Shown one piece after another: positions 1 through 7,635 of a stretch of DNA of 13,133 bases. The stretch lies in contig DEML01000021.1 of NCBI GenBank assembly GCA_002359185.1, positions 70,579-83,711 of the forward strand. Reading direction: 5' to 3'. Source of the DNA: Planctomycetaceae bacterium UBA2671 (GTDB lineage Bacteria; Planctomycetota; Planctomycetia; Planctomycetales; Planctomycetaceae). The translations under genes were made by a program, and so were the position numbers. The notes beneath the pieces are model-generated. The model saw only the letters and a list, made by a program, of their open reading frames with translations. It did no database searches and was not told where the DNA came from. How positions within the stretch are numbered: the stretch's first letter is position 1; every line of letters begins with the position of its first letter.

Positions 1-137
1 CCCGAATCGTTGAACTTCCGGGGCTTCCGCTGAGGCGGAGCGCCTCCGCCACCCGGTCGTTCTTCAGTTATCTCAACGATCCGGGTGATTTCCTCTTGTG
101 GACTTCGTCCACCCAGATCGCCGTTCGCTGAACGCAT
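1..137 (-). CDS. Possible 5' end of an unidentified gene running off the left edge
   Basis: A reading frame opens at an ATG (minus-strand codon at 135-137) and stays open for 45 codons to the window edge. The predicted start is MRSANGDLGGRSPQ, followed by an acidic stretch and a Gly/Pro/Arg-rich stretch; I recognise no domain. Codons are purine-rich in first position, which favours this frame. There is no Shine-Dalgarno sequence upstream of the ATG. A rival reading exists on the + strand: positions 3-131 are open and end in TGA, which could be the last 42 codons of an upstream gene ending in TQIAVR. Both cannot easily be real, and neither is secure. The stretch also holds two small hairpins, at 34-50 (arms GGCGGA/TCCGCC) and 98-112 (arms GTGGAC/GTCCAC, loop TTC). 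Confidence 0.25.
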   Translation of the reverse strand, partial: MRSANGDLGGRSPQEEITRIVEITEERPGGGGAPPQRKPRKFNDS

Positions 138-244
138 TTTGCAAGAAATACAAAATGGTCTTTGCGAAAATGGGCTGAGTTGTTACAGTCGGTCGGAATT
201 CTCATTTTATCCGTCAATTTCGCGTATCAGGAAAGGACTCCGAT

Positions 245-1471
245 ATGCTTGCCGAGGCACCTCGTCTGCTTATCGCAGGGCATTTACACTTGGATGGAGT
301 GCTGCGCGGACTGCCGGGCGTGGGTGATCCGCATCACGAACTCCTCCGCGACGCACCGCTCACAGCCTTCGAACGGCTCATCGAAACGGCTCTCGAACAG
401 AATGTCGATGCCTTATTACTGGCGGGATCGCTGTTCGATCACCTTCCCTCAATCCGAACCGCGGCTTTATTCCGAGATGGAATTGAAGCTCTTCAGGAAG
501 AGGGAATTGTCACGGTTTATGCCGGCCCAAATCCCGATCAAATTCGTCAATTGTCGAAACTGAACTGCTGTCCGCAGGAAATGATTCTGCTGGCTCCGGG
601 GCACCGAACCGAAATTACAGTGGCCTCGCTGCAGCTGGCATTATTTGATGAACAGCATCGGAACTCGCTTACCAAATCAAAGATCGATATCGGGATCACG
701 TGGGACACATTCGGACACATCTCCGACGACCATCGTCTGTTTCATGGAAATCGAATCTCGGCTCCGCTCATTCTGTCGGTTGCTCATGAGTCTTCGGTCA
801 CTCAGCAAGTTCAAAACTCGATTGTTCATGCACCGGGAAGTGTGCAGGCCATTAGTGGCTCTATTCCAGGTGTGCGGACTGTCACACTTTGCCAGCTGGA
901 TACGAATGGAGAAGTCGATTTGCAGAGCATTCCTCTCTCGGCTGTCGTATACAAAGAGCTGGAATGTCTGCTGAATGAAAAAGAGAGTCTCGACGATGTT
1001 GAACTGCGGCTCGCGGAAATCATCGAGCAACAGGTCGAAAAAACATTGCCAGCCAATGTGAATTTGTGTCATCTGAACTGGAGCATTAAAGGTTCGAGCA
1101 AGGCGGTGGCCAAATGGTCGAGTCAGACTTTGCTCGAATTGCTGGACTTGAACTACTCTGAGATGAATTCTTCAACTGAGTTGATTAATCAAGTGCAATT
1201 GATTCCTCAGTTATCGGGATCGCCTCATCGGCATGAAGAAGCTTTTGATGAGGAATGGATCGAGGAAGAGTTGTTGAGATATCTGAGTGAAGAATGCCAG
1301 TCGAATGCAGAGTGCAGATTCGATGGAATTGAGCAGATTGATAAGAAACATTCAGAACTGAATCTCTTGCCATTTCAGGAACTCAAGCAGGAACTGGAAA
1401 CGAAAACGTTGTGTCATCGTGCAGCCGAATTGGGACTACAGGCGTTGCGAGATCAGCAAAAAGCGGGATAA
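245..1471 (+). CDS. SbcD/Mre11/YhaO-like metallophosphoesterase-fold protein with degenerate active site
   Basis: This 408-residue protein aligns by eye with the YhaO/SbcD family of DNA repair nucleases: an N-terminal IAGHLHLDGVLRGL (10-23) matches the family's HAADLHLDSPFRGL-type start, VDALLLAGSLFDH (54-66) matches the GDLFD motif, and HAPGS (195-199) matches the YPGS strand. The catalytic residues are mostly gone. The motif I Asp is His13, the GD Asp is Ser62, GNHD reads GPNP (94-97), the LLHG His position is in ITWD (151-154), and GHIH reads AHES (180-183). His15 and His181 remain. The likely role is therefore a structural or DNA-binding partner of the ATPase encoded downstream rather than a nuclease; this is inference. 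The C-terminal third is acidic and unrecognised. The start is supported by AGGAAAGGA at 229-237, seven bases before the ATG. The next gene starts 82 bases after the stop, consistent with an operon. Confidence 0.85.
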   Translation: MLAEAPRLLIAGHLHLDGVLRGLPGVGDPHHELLRDAPLTAFERLIETALEQNVDALLLAGSLFDHLPSIRTAALFRDGIEALQEEGIVTVYAGPNPDQIRQLSKLNCCPQEMILLAPGHRTEITVASLQLALFDEQHRNSLTKSKIDIGITWDTFGHISDDHRLFHGNRISAPLILSVAHESSVTQQVQNSIVHAPGSVQAISGSIPGVRTVTLCQLDTNGEVDLQSIPLSAVVYKELECLLNEKESLDDVELRLAEIIEQQVEKTLPANVNLCHLNWSIKGSSKAVAKWSSQTLLELLDLNYSEMNSSTELINQVQLIPQLSGSPHRHEEAFDEEWIEEELLRYLSEECQSNAECRFDGIEQIDKKHSELNLLPFQELKQELETKTLCHRAAELGLQALRDQQKAG

Positions 1472-1553
1472 GGAAATGTGTCGGGAAACTTCATATTTGA
1501 ATTGAATCTGACACGGGGATCAAAAAAGATAGCGATCAGCCAGGGAGCAGGCG

Positions 1554-4500
1554 ATGAAAATCACGGATGTTATGATCGATCGATATGGGGTGTGGTCCGA
1601 TCTGTTGTTGCCAGTCAACGAGAGTGGAATGACCGTCATTTACGGTCCCAACGAAGCGGGCAAATCGACGTTGATGCGATTTATTCGAGGCGTCCTCTAC
1701 GGTTTTCCGGCTGCGGGAATGGCGACTGCAGAACGCGGCGATCATACTCAGGGCTGGGGAGGATCCTTGCGTGTGAAGTCGCAGCATCAGTCCCTGCAAC
1801 TCTCCCGGCACATTGATGAACACGGACGCCAGCAGTTCCGTGCGAATGCGAATAATAAATCGATGTCAGAAACGGAATTCGAGCGAATTCTGCAGGATGT
1901 CGACGCGGATATTTATCGCACGATTTATACACTCGGGCTGAAAGAACTTCGCGAACTGGCAACTCTGCAGACCGATCAGGTTGGAGAATTCATTTACGGC
2001 AGTTCGCTGGGCAGAATCGGTCAGCGACTGATGCACGCCGAGCAGCAGACAAGACGTCAGGCTTTCGAAATTGCCGATCTGGAACAGAGCCGCGGGCACC
2101 TGTTCGATCTTTCCGGCCAATACGGCTCCATGCACGAGGCTCTCTCGAAAACCGATGGCCTGATCAATCGTTATGAAAGTCATCTGACCGAATGTCGCCA
2201 ACTCGAATCGCAGCAGGAGAATCGCCGGGAGCGCCTGAGTCGACTCAAACGGGAACGCTCGAATTATCGCTACATGCAGCGGGTTTGGAATCCGTGGAAG
2301 AAGCATCGGGATCTGCAAAACGAATTACGCATGCTGCCAGAAGGAATTCACTTTCCTGCAGAGGGTTTGAGCCGTCTGGAAAAACTGGATGCTCAGAAAA
2401 AAGCTGCAGAAGAACAACTGAAAAAATTGCGTCGTGATCGCAGCCGACTCAAGCAGGCTCTGGAAGCGGATAAATCTCATACAGAACTGCGGGATCACGC
2501 AAGTGGAGTGCGTGCGCTGATCGATCTGAAAAGTCTGGTGGAATCGGCAGAGCGTCACTTGGCCAATGTGTCTGCTGATGCAGCGATGTTGAAAGCGGAA
2601 CTGGATGAAAAACTGCAGACACTCGGCAGCGACTGGACCATCAATCGGCTCGCGGAAGTTGATACTTCCCCGCAGGCTCATCTGCAGTTGAGTACGTCTG
2701 CCCGGAATTACCAGACGGCCATCAGTCGTCGAGCCAGACATCGTCGTAAGTATCGAAAAGTTTCTGACGCCCATCATCAGCGACAATCCGAACTGCAGGA
2801 CAAACTCAAACGTCAGAACATTACCTCATTACCACAGGCAATACGCGAAGCCGAGCGTCGGCTGGTTGATCTTGAAAATCTGGCACAACTGAGTGTCCGG
2901 GAAGCCGAGTATGAGCAACGAATTCGCAGTGCGAAAACGCAACTGGAAAAGCAGGATGACGGCCGCGAAATTCCCTGGTGGGGACAATCGATGTTGACGC
3001 TGTTTAGCATGGTTGGCGGATTCCTCATTATAGCGGGTCTGGTCCAAAGTGTGCAGACGAGTTGGATTATCGGCTGGATTTATCTGCTGACCGGCATCAT
3101 GGGAGGTGGACTGGCCTGGTCATTACGTCAACATTTCGAGATGGACAACGATGGCTATTCTCGTCGTCTGCATTCAGAAATTGAGACCTGTGAACGCGAA
3201 TTGAATGATGTCCGTGGACGTATATCACGAATCAGCGGAGAAGTGCCACATCGTCGGAGCATCCCTGCGGAGCTTCAGAATCGGAATCGAAAATCGGAAA
3301 CCGAACTGATCCAACAGGCCTCTCAGCGTATTGTCGATCTGCAGGCTATGTCTCGGACTCAGGAAAAGCTACAAAAGACCCGCAAAAAATTGTCTGTGCA
3401 GCGCGGTAAACTCGGCGAGTATCAGCGGGATGTCAGTGCGACGCGGCAAGCCTGGTGCGATTTGTTGAATCAGTTGGGAATTCGTGAAACCGTGCGAACA
3501 AGTGAAGCGTTTCTGAGTTGGCAACACGCAGTCGATGCACAACAGACCTGGCAACAATGGCAGGCCTCGAAAGATGACGTTCAGCGGCATCAGGAATTGT
3601 TGAATCAGTTCCGTGAGCAGATGGAAATGATCGCCGGGCGGATGTCGCTGCGGAGTGCGGATGGATTGTCGTTGTCTCAGACACTAAACAACTGGCAAAA
3701 GATGCTGCACGATTTCGATCAGTCGCACAACAGCTATCTGCAGAAGAAGCGAGATTATAGTCAGGTCGTTAAACAGTATCGGGATGCGGAAACGAAATTA
3801 AATCGTCATCAGGACGATCTTTCTCAATTACTTCGACAGGCCGAAGTGACCTCGCCGGAAGAATTCCGTCGCCGGGCCAAACAGTTGCAACGAGCCGAGG
3901 AATTGCGGGCACTCATTTCCGACCTGAACGATCAACTCAACTCGCTCAGCAAAGAAGAGCCGGAGTTGGCGATTGCGGAAGAGGATTTGCTGCGATATGA
4001 ATCGAACAGCAATCAGGAACGCATCGAAATGCTTGATCTGGAAATTGAAGATCTCGAAAAAGATATCGCGGACTCTCAGGAAAAACTGGGACGAATGCGA
4101 CAGACGCTCGCCACTCTCGAAAGCGATACCAGTGCCGATGACCTCCGTACGAAACAGGCACGGATTCTCGATCGAGCCTCGGCTTCACTGCGAGACTTGC
4201 AGGCAAATCGGATTGCTTCTTCTGCATTATCGAGACTGACAGCCGAGTTTGAACAACGGTTTCAGCCGGAGACATTGGCACGGGCTTCGGAATATCTCGA
4301 TAAGCTGACCTGCGGAAAATATAATCAGGTTCGCACGCCAGTCGGTTCGCGAGCGTTGTTAATTCGTGAACAGAATGGCCTCTCTCGAAATGTCGGTGAG
4401 TTGAGTGATGGGACCCGAGAACAATTGTTCCTGGCGATTCGCATGGCTTTGATCGACACGTTTGCTGAAGATGGCATTGAGATGCCGGTCGTGTTTGATG

Positions 4501-4688
4501 ACATTTTCGTCAACTTCGATCAGCAGCGAACCGAAGCGGCTGTCGAAACGCTGCTTGATTTCGCAGCCACGCGACAGGTTCTGTTCTTCACCTGTCATCA
4601 GCATCTGGCAACGATGTTTGAAGACCAGCAGATCGAATCAATCTGGCTGCCTGCACTGGCTAAGGGCGAAACAAGACTGGCCGGGTAA
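1554..4688 (+). CDS. YhaN-type SMC/Rad50-like AAA ATPase with a central membrane hairpin
   Basis: This 1044-residue protein has the split ABC-ATPase layout of SbcC/Rad50/YhaN. Walker A is GPNEAGKST (31-39). The signature is LSDGTREQ (950-957). Walker B is VVFDD (979-983), with Asp983 in the usual Glu position, followed by FVNFD and a switch His in FFTCHQH. Between the heads lie two long charged, Gln/Glu/Arg-rich coiled-coil arms (about 190-470 and 530-900). At the turn of the hairpin there is no CxxC zinc hook. Instead two hydrophobic segments, about 479-498 and 503-523, are separated by only a few residues, so the apex probably sits in the membrane with both heads in the cytoplasm. The upstream gene encodes its SbcD/YhaO-like partner. 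The start is supported by AGGGAG (1542-1547), six bases before the ATG. A role in DNA end or chromosome maintenance is inferred from the family. Confidence 0.92.
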   Translation: MKITDVMIDRYGVWSDLLLPVNESGMTVIYGPNEAGKSTLMRFIRGVLYGFPAAGMATAERGDHTQGWGGSLRVKSQHQSLQLSRHIDEHGRQQFRANANNKSMSETEFERILQDVDADIYRTIYTLGLKELRELATLQTDQVGEFIYGSSLGRIGQRLMHAEQQTRRQAFEIADLEQSRGHLFDLSGQYGSMHEALSKTDGLINRYESHLTECRQLESQQENRRERLSRLKRERSNYRYMQRVWNPWKKHRDLQNELRMLPEGIHFPAEGLSRLEKLDAQKKAAEEQLKKLRRDRSRLKQALEADKSHTELRDHASGVRALIDLKSLVESAERHLANVSADAAMLKAELDEKLQTLGSDWTINRLAEVDTSPQAHLQLSTSARNYQTAISRRARHRRKYRKVSDAHHQRQSELQDKLKRQNITSLPQAIREAERRLVDLENLAQLSVREAEYEQRIRSAKTQLEKQDDGREIPWWGQSMLTLFSMVGGFLIIAGLVQSVQTSWIIGWIYLLTGIMGGGLAWSLRQHFEMDNDGYSRRLHSEIETCERELNDVRGRISRISGEVPHRRSIPAELQNRNRKSETELIQQASQRIVDLQAMSRTQEKLQKTRKKLSVQRGKLGEYQRDVSATRQAWCDLLNQLGIRETVRTSEAFLSWQHAVDAQQTWQQWQASKDDVQRHQELLNQFREQMEMIAGRMSLRSADGLSLSQTLNNWQKMLHDFDQSHNSYLQKKRDYSQVVKQYRDAETKLNRHQDDLSQLLRQAEVTSPEEFRRRAKQLQRAEELRALISDLNDQLNSLSKEEPELAIAEEDLLRYESNSNQERIEMLDLEIEDLEKDIADSQEKLGRMRQTLATLESDTSADDLRTKQARILDRASASLRDLQANRIASSALSRLTAEFEQRFQPETLARASEYLDKLTCGKYNQVRTPVGSRALLIREQNGLSRNVGELSDGTREQLFLAIRMALIDTFAEDGIEMPVVFDDIFVNFDQQRTEAAVETLLDFAATRQVLFFTCHQHLATMFEDQQIESIWLPALAKGETRLAG

Positions 4689-4761
4689 TCGAAGACGCAC
4701 CCAAGTTGCATTCTTTCTCTGTATGCGGGATGATTAGTAGGTTTTCCCAGGAGACCTTTCC

Positions 4762-6480
4762 ATGATTTCTGCATTCCGAATTATATTGATTGTCTGCTCG
4801 ATCAGCCTGATCAATTCTGTCCAGGCAACCGAACCGATGACTTGGCCGCATCCATTGGGGCCGGAATACAATCGGGTGAGCCGCGAGCGAAATTTTTCGC
4901 TCGACTGGGACGATACTTCTCCTCAGAATGCCGATCAAAACAATGAATTGTGGACGATTACCGAACTTCCCGGTTTACACACGCCGCTCATCTTCAATGA
5001 TAAACTTTATGCGATCTTTAATTTTTCTTCCCCTGACGATGAGATAAAAACTGTCCGAGAAAGCAAAGCGAGTTCTCACTACGGAATCATTGCCTGGTCG
5101 ATTAAAAATCGCGATCCGGAAGCGCGTTTCTCTCAGCAGATCTCCTCCGATTTACCTCAGCGATTTCCTCAACCATATCTGGCCGGCGACCCAACGTGGC
5201 GGCAGTTGTTTTGTCTGAATGCCACCGGAGAAGTGGTCGCGCTCGATAGTGATCTCGGCAATACTCTCTGGACGCAATCTCTATTTGATGACTCAGACCC
5301 GGACAATCTCCAGGCTCAATCGGTTGCTCCGATTATTTTCGAGCATTTACTGATCGTGACCTGGCTGGTTGAGCAAGAGAACCGCTTCACACTTTATTGT
5401 ATGGCCATGGATCGACGAAATGGGTTGCCCTGCTGGCAATTGAAGCGATCCTTAGCTAATAACTTTCTTGCTTCCCCAGTGCCTGCGGTGGTTGGTCATC
5501 AGGTTGTGCTGGCGATTCCTGGTGAAGAAGGAACTGTGGAGTTACTGCAAATCCGGACGGGCAAGTCCGTTGAAAAGCTGGACTCTAACGGGAGTTCTCA
5601 AACGATTCATGAACTGCTTTATCAGGATGGTCAGTTACTCGTTTTATCCTCCTCAGAAAACGATGCGGCTTTGAAAAGCTGGCACATTGATTTGTGGCGA
5701 TTAACACAGAGCGAATCTTCAAATACTGATCCAGCTGAGAATCCATTTAAAAAGCTGATACATTTTGATCTGCAATCCGCTGAGAGGACAACTGCTTTAT
5801 TGCATGGAGAGGCCATCTTTGCTGCGAACTCAGCCGGAACGCTCGAAGTCTTTTCCATAAAGCAACAGAAACGATTGCATGAATTGCCCACCGCTCAAGG
5901 ATCTGAGCCGCATTTACAATGGGTGAATGATCAGCTTCTGCTCACCACCAATTCTGGATTGTGGCAGGCTTATGCCTGTAAAAACAGTGCCTGTGAATTG
6001 ATCTTCTCAAAAAAATATGGCAATCAGATCCCGTTCCCGCCAGCCATCTCGAAAAAGCAAATTTATGTGCAGCATGACAATGAGCTGACAGCTTTCGGTC
6101 CATTTGAGAATGGGGATGCGATTTCACAGTTGATGATTCCGCTCACTAAAATTGCTCAGGATGAGACGTCAGACAAACCCGGTTCAATCCAATTGATTCC
6201 AGCTGCGATCTCTTTGTCACCTGGGTTTAAACAGGCATTTCAAGTCTTGCTGTTTAATGAGTATGGCCACTTCCTCAAAACACTTGATCCACAGGAGTTG
6301 ACTTGGGAGTGGAGCGGACCAGGGGAGTTATCTAATGCACAGGGAGTACTGACTCTCCCGATCGACATCCAAGATCACTCGAAAAGTCTGCTGGAAGTAA
6401 AGCTTGGCGAGTTGAGGGCGGAATCGGTGATTCGAATTGATTCCACTCCAGAGCCAATTAACGCACCGTCTGCTCCGTAA
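4762..6480 (+). CDS. Exported PQQ-type beta-propeller protein with C-terminal Ig-like domain
   Basis: The 572-residue product begins with a classic signal peptide: a hydrophobic core at residues 5-19, then SVQA with likely cleavage after Ala22. It should therefore act outside the cytoplasmic membrane. The body shows PQQ/BamB-like blade motifs, clearest at GEVVALDSDLGNTLW (156-170), with more divergent repeats near 212-225, 257-273, 359-375 and 436-447. Residues about 480-560 form a beta-rich Ig-like segment and the tail is Pro/Ala-rich. No catalytic residues are evident, so a scaffold or binding role is most likely. Blade motifs are weak, so PQQ binding itself is unlikely. The start has AGGAGA at 4749-4754, seven bases upstream. 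It follows the ATPase gene by 73 bases; co-transcription is plausible but unproven. Its 3' end overlaps the convergent nuclease gene by 23 bases, and no terminator is visible there. Confidence 0.82.
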   Translation: MISAFRIILIVCSISLINSVQATEPMTWPHPLGPEYNRVSRERNFSLDWDDTSPQNADQNNELWTITELPGLHTPLIFNDKLYAIFNFSSPDDEIKTVRESKASSHYGIIAWSIKNRDPEARFSQQISSDLPQRFPQPYLAGDPTWRQLFCLNATGEVVALDSDLGNTLWTQSLFDDSDPDNLQAQSVAPIIFEHLLIVTWLVEQENRFTLYCMAMDRRNGLPCWQLKRSLANNFLASPVPAVVGHQVVLAIPGEEGTVELLQIRTGKSVEKLDSNGSSQTIHELLYQDGQLLVLSSSENDAALKSWHIDLWRLTQSESSNTDPAENPFKKLIHFDLQSAERTTALLHGEAIFAANSAGTLEVFSIKQQKRLHELPTAQGSEPHLQWVNDQLLLTTNSGLWQAYACKNSACELIFSKKYGNQIPFPPAISKKQIYVQHDNELTAFGPFENGDAISQLMIPLTKIAQDETSDKPGSIQLIPAAISLSPGFKQAFQVLLFNEYGHFLKTLDPQELTWEWSGPGELSNAQGVLTLPIDIQDHSKSLLEVKLGELRAESVIRIDSTPEPINAPSAP

Positions 6481-7465
6481 ATGGAGAGGCGACCTGAATT
6501 GGGCCACGTTGTTCGGTGGTGCGAAATTCTGCCCAGACCGGTTGATGATCGGAAAGATCCAACGCATCGTCTGGCGAGATTTTCAAGAAGCTGGCCATAT
6601 CCAGAACACCTGCCCGTCCAGTGAACTCGAGCGTGTTCTGATGATTGACAACGATGTGATCGTACTGCTTTGTTCCCCGTGTATTCGTCGGGCCTGTTCC
6701 TGCCACCGAGCGTAGTAACGGAATATTGGTCAGCGGAGTCAGTTTTGAAGCATCGACATTCAGGTCACCCAGAATGATGACATCATCCTCTTCAGGACGG
6801 TACGTTGTTACAAAATTGTAGACACCTGCCATTTGCCCGACTTCATACTCGGCTTCATCGGGGTCAGTGTGCATGTTCACGAGCGTGAAGGAAAACGGCT
6901 CGCCTCCTTCACCCGGTTTGGTTCGCATCCGAAACGAGCCGACAAACGGCTCGCGGTGCAATCGATCCTGACGATCTTCAATGTTGTAAATCGATCCTTG
7001 AATCGGTTCGATCAATGAGGAACGATAGACATAGGCGTATTGTTCTTTGCTAACAGTACGACCGAGACGATCGCCGATCAGATACTTGAAATCAGCACCT
7101 TTCGCATTGATCAAATCGACAAATTTTGGCAACACGGTTTGATCAATCGAACGAATTTCCTGGATAGCGACCAGATCAAACTGTCTGACCAGTTCGGCCA
7201 ATCGTTCCCGGACGACAGGTTTCTCCATTTTGGAAACGCCAAACACCTGAATATTGAACGTCGCAATTCGAATGGAATCTTTGGACGCTGCAGGTGGCAG
7301 GGAAGTCGGACTGGTTGGGATTTCTCCAGAGGTGGAGCCTGTTGAAACCGTGGGAATGCTCGGCAGAACATTGCCGAGTTGCAGTTTCCCCAGAAAAGAG
7401 AACATCCCGATCAGGAGAATTGCGACAGCGACCCACCAGGACGCTTGCGATTTTTTCTTAGCCAT
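6458..7465 (-). CDS. Membrane-anchored DNase I-like endonuclease/exonuclease/phosphatase family protein
   Basis: The 335-residue product has a positively charged N-terminus (MAKKK), one transmembrane helix (about 10-26) and a Ser/Thr/Pro linker (to about 62). A complete DNase I-fold domain follows: IATFNIQVFG (67-76, Asn71), IQEIR (101-105, Glu103), LGRTVSKEQYAYVYR (134-148), NMHTDP (His199), GDLN (233-236), YDHIVV (268-273, Asp269) and SDHQP (305-309, His307). All metal-binding and catalytic residues of DNase I have counterparts, so it should be an active Mg/Ca-dependent phosphodiesterase, probably a DNase. The positive-inside rule places the domain outside the cytoplasm. A longer frame from a TTG at 7516 exists, but the ATG at 7465 puts the basic residues directly before the helix and is preferred. 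A weak GGA lies ten bases upstream. The exact substrate (DNA, RNA or phosphoester) is not provable from the sequence. Confidence 0.88.
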   Translation of the reverse strand: MAKKKSQASWWVAVAILLIGMFSFLGKLQLGNVLPSIPTVSTGSTSGEIPTSPTSLPPAASKDSIRIATFNIQVFGVSKMEKPVVRERLAELVRQFDLVAIQEIRSIDQTVLPKFVDLINAKGADFKYLIGDRLGRTVSKEQYAYVYRSSLIEPIQGSIYNIEDRQDRLHREPFVGSFRMRTKPGEGGEPFSFTLVNMHTDPDEAEYEVGQMAGVYNFVTTYRPEEDDVIILGDLNVDASKLTPLTNIPLLRSVAGTGPTNTRGTKQYDHIVVNHQNTLEFTGRAGVLDMASFLKISPDDALDLSDHQPVWAEFRTTEQRGPIQVASPFTEQTVR

Positions 7466-7470
7466 AAAAC

Positions 7471-7484
7471 AGACATCCGTGTCT
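7471..7484. repeat. Small inverted repeat at the nuclease gene start
   Basis: AGACA and TGTCT flank a TCCG spacer, six bases upstream of the nuclease ATG on the minus strand. It covers the likely ribosome-binding region. Twelve of its fourteen bases recur at 11176-11187 in the thiC leader. It could be an operator, an RNA hairpin or chance. Confidence 0.25.
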
Positions 7485-7635
7485 GGAAATTTCCCACGCT
7501 CAGGCAGCGCGTACAATTGCCCATGAGCTTCATGCCCACATCGAGCGGGAACAATAAGCCGTCCCGGAACTCATCACAAGGGGAGTCTGTTAGCTGATGT
7601 TTTCAGGCATTAGATTGTCAATTTTGCAGAAAATA

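Noticed and set aside
677..1072. Minus-strand open frames inside the first gene, and similar frames inside the ATPase, oxidoreductase and thiC genes
   Set aside because: They overlap confident genes fully, show no recognisable motifs, and have composition expected of antisense shadows.
1477..1514. Inverted repeat GTGTC/GACAC between the first two genes as a terminator
   Set aside because: The arms are only five to six bases with a loop of more than 25 bases and no T-run, so it would not terminate transcription.
3172..3200. Zinc-hook candidate cysteine in the ATPase (EIETCERE)
   Set aside because: It is a single Cys without a CxxC pair and lies after the hydrophobic hairpin, not at the apex.
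4706..4734. Promoter-like pair TTGCAT and GATGAT before the propeller gene
   Set aside because: The spacing is 17 bases, but only three and four of six positions match consensus, which is too weak to claim a separate promoter.
7466..7516. TTG start extending the DNase I-like protein by 17 residues
   Set aside because: The extension puts an unlikely leader before MAKKK and the membrane helix; the ATG at 7465 gives a textbook anchor.
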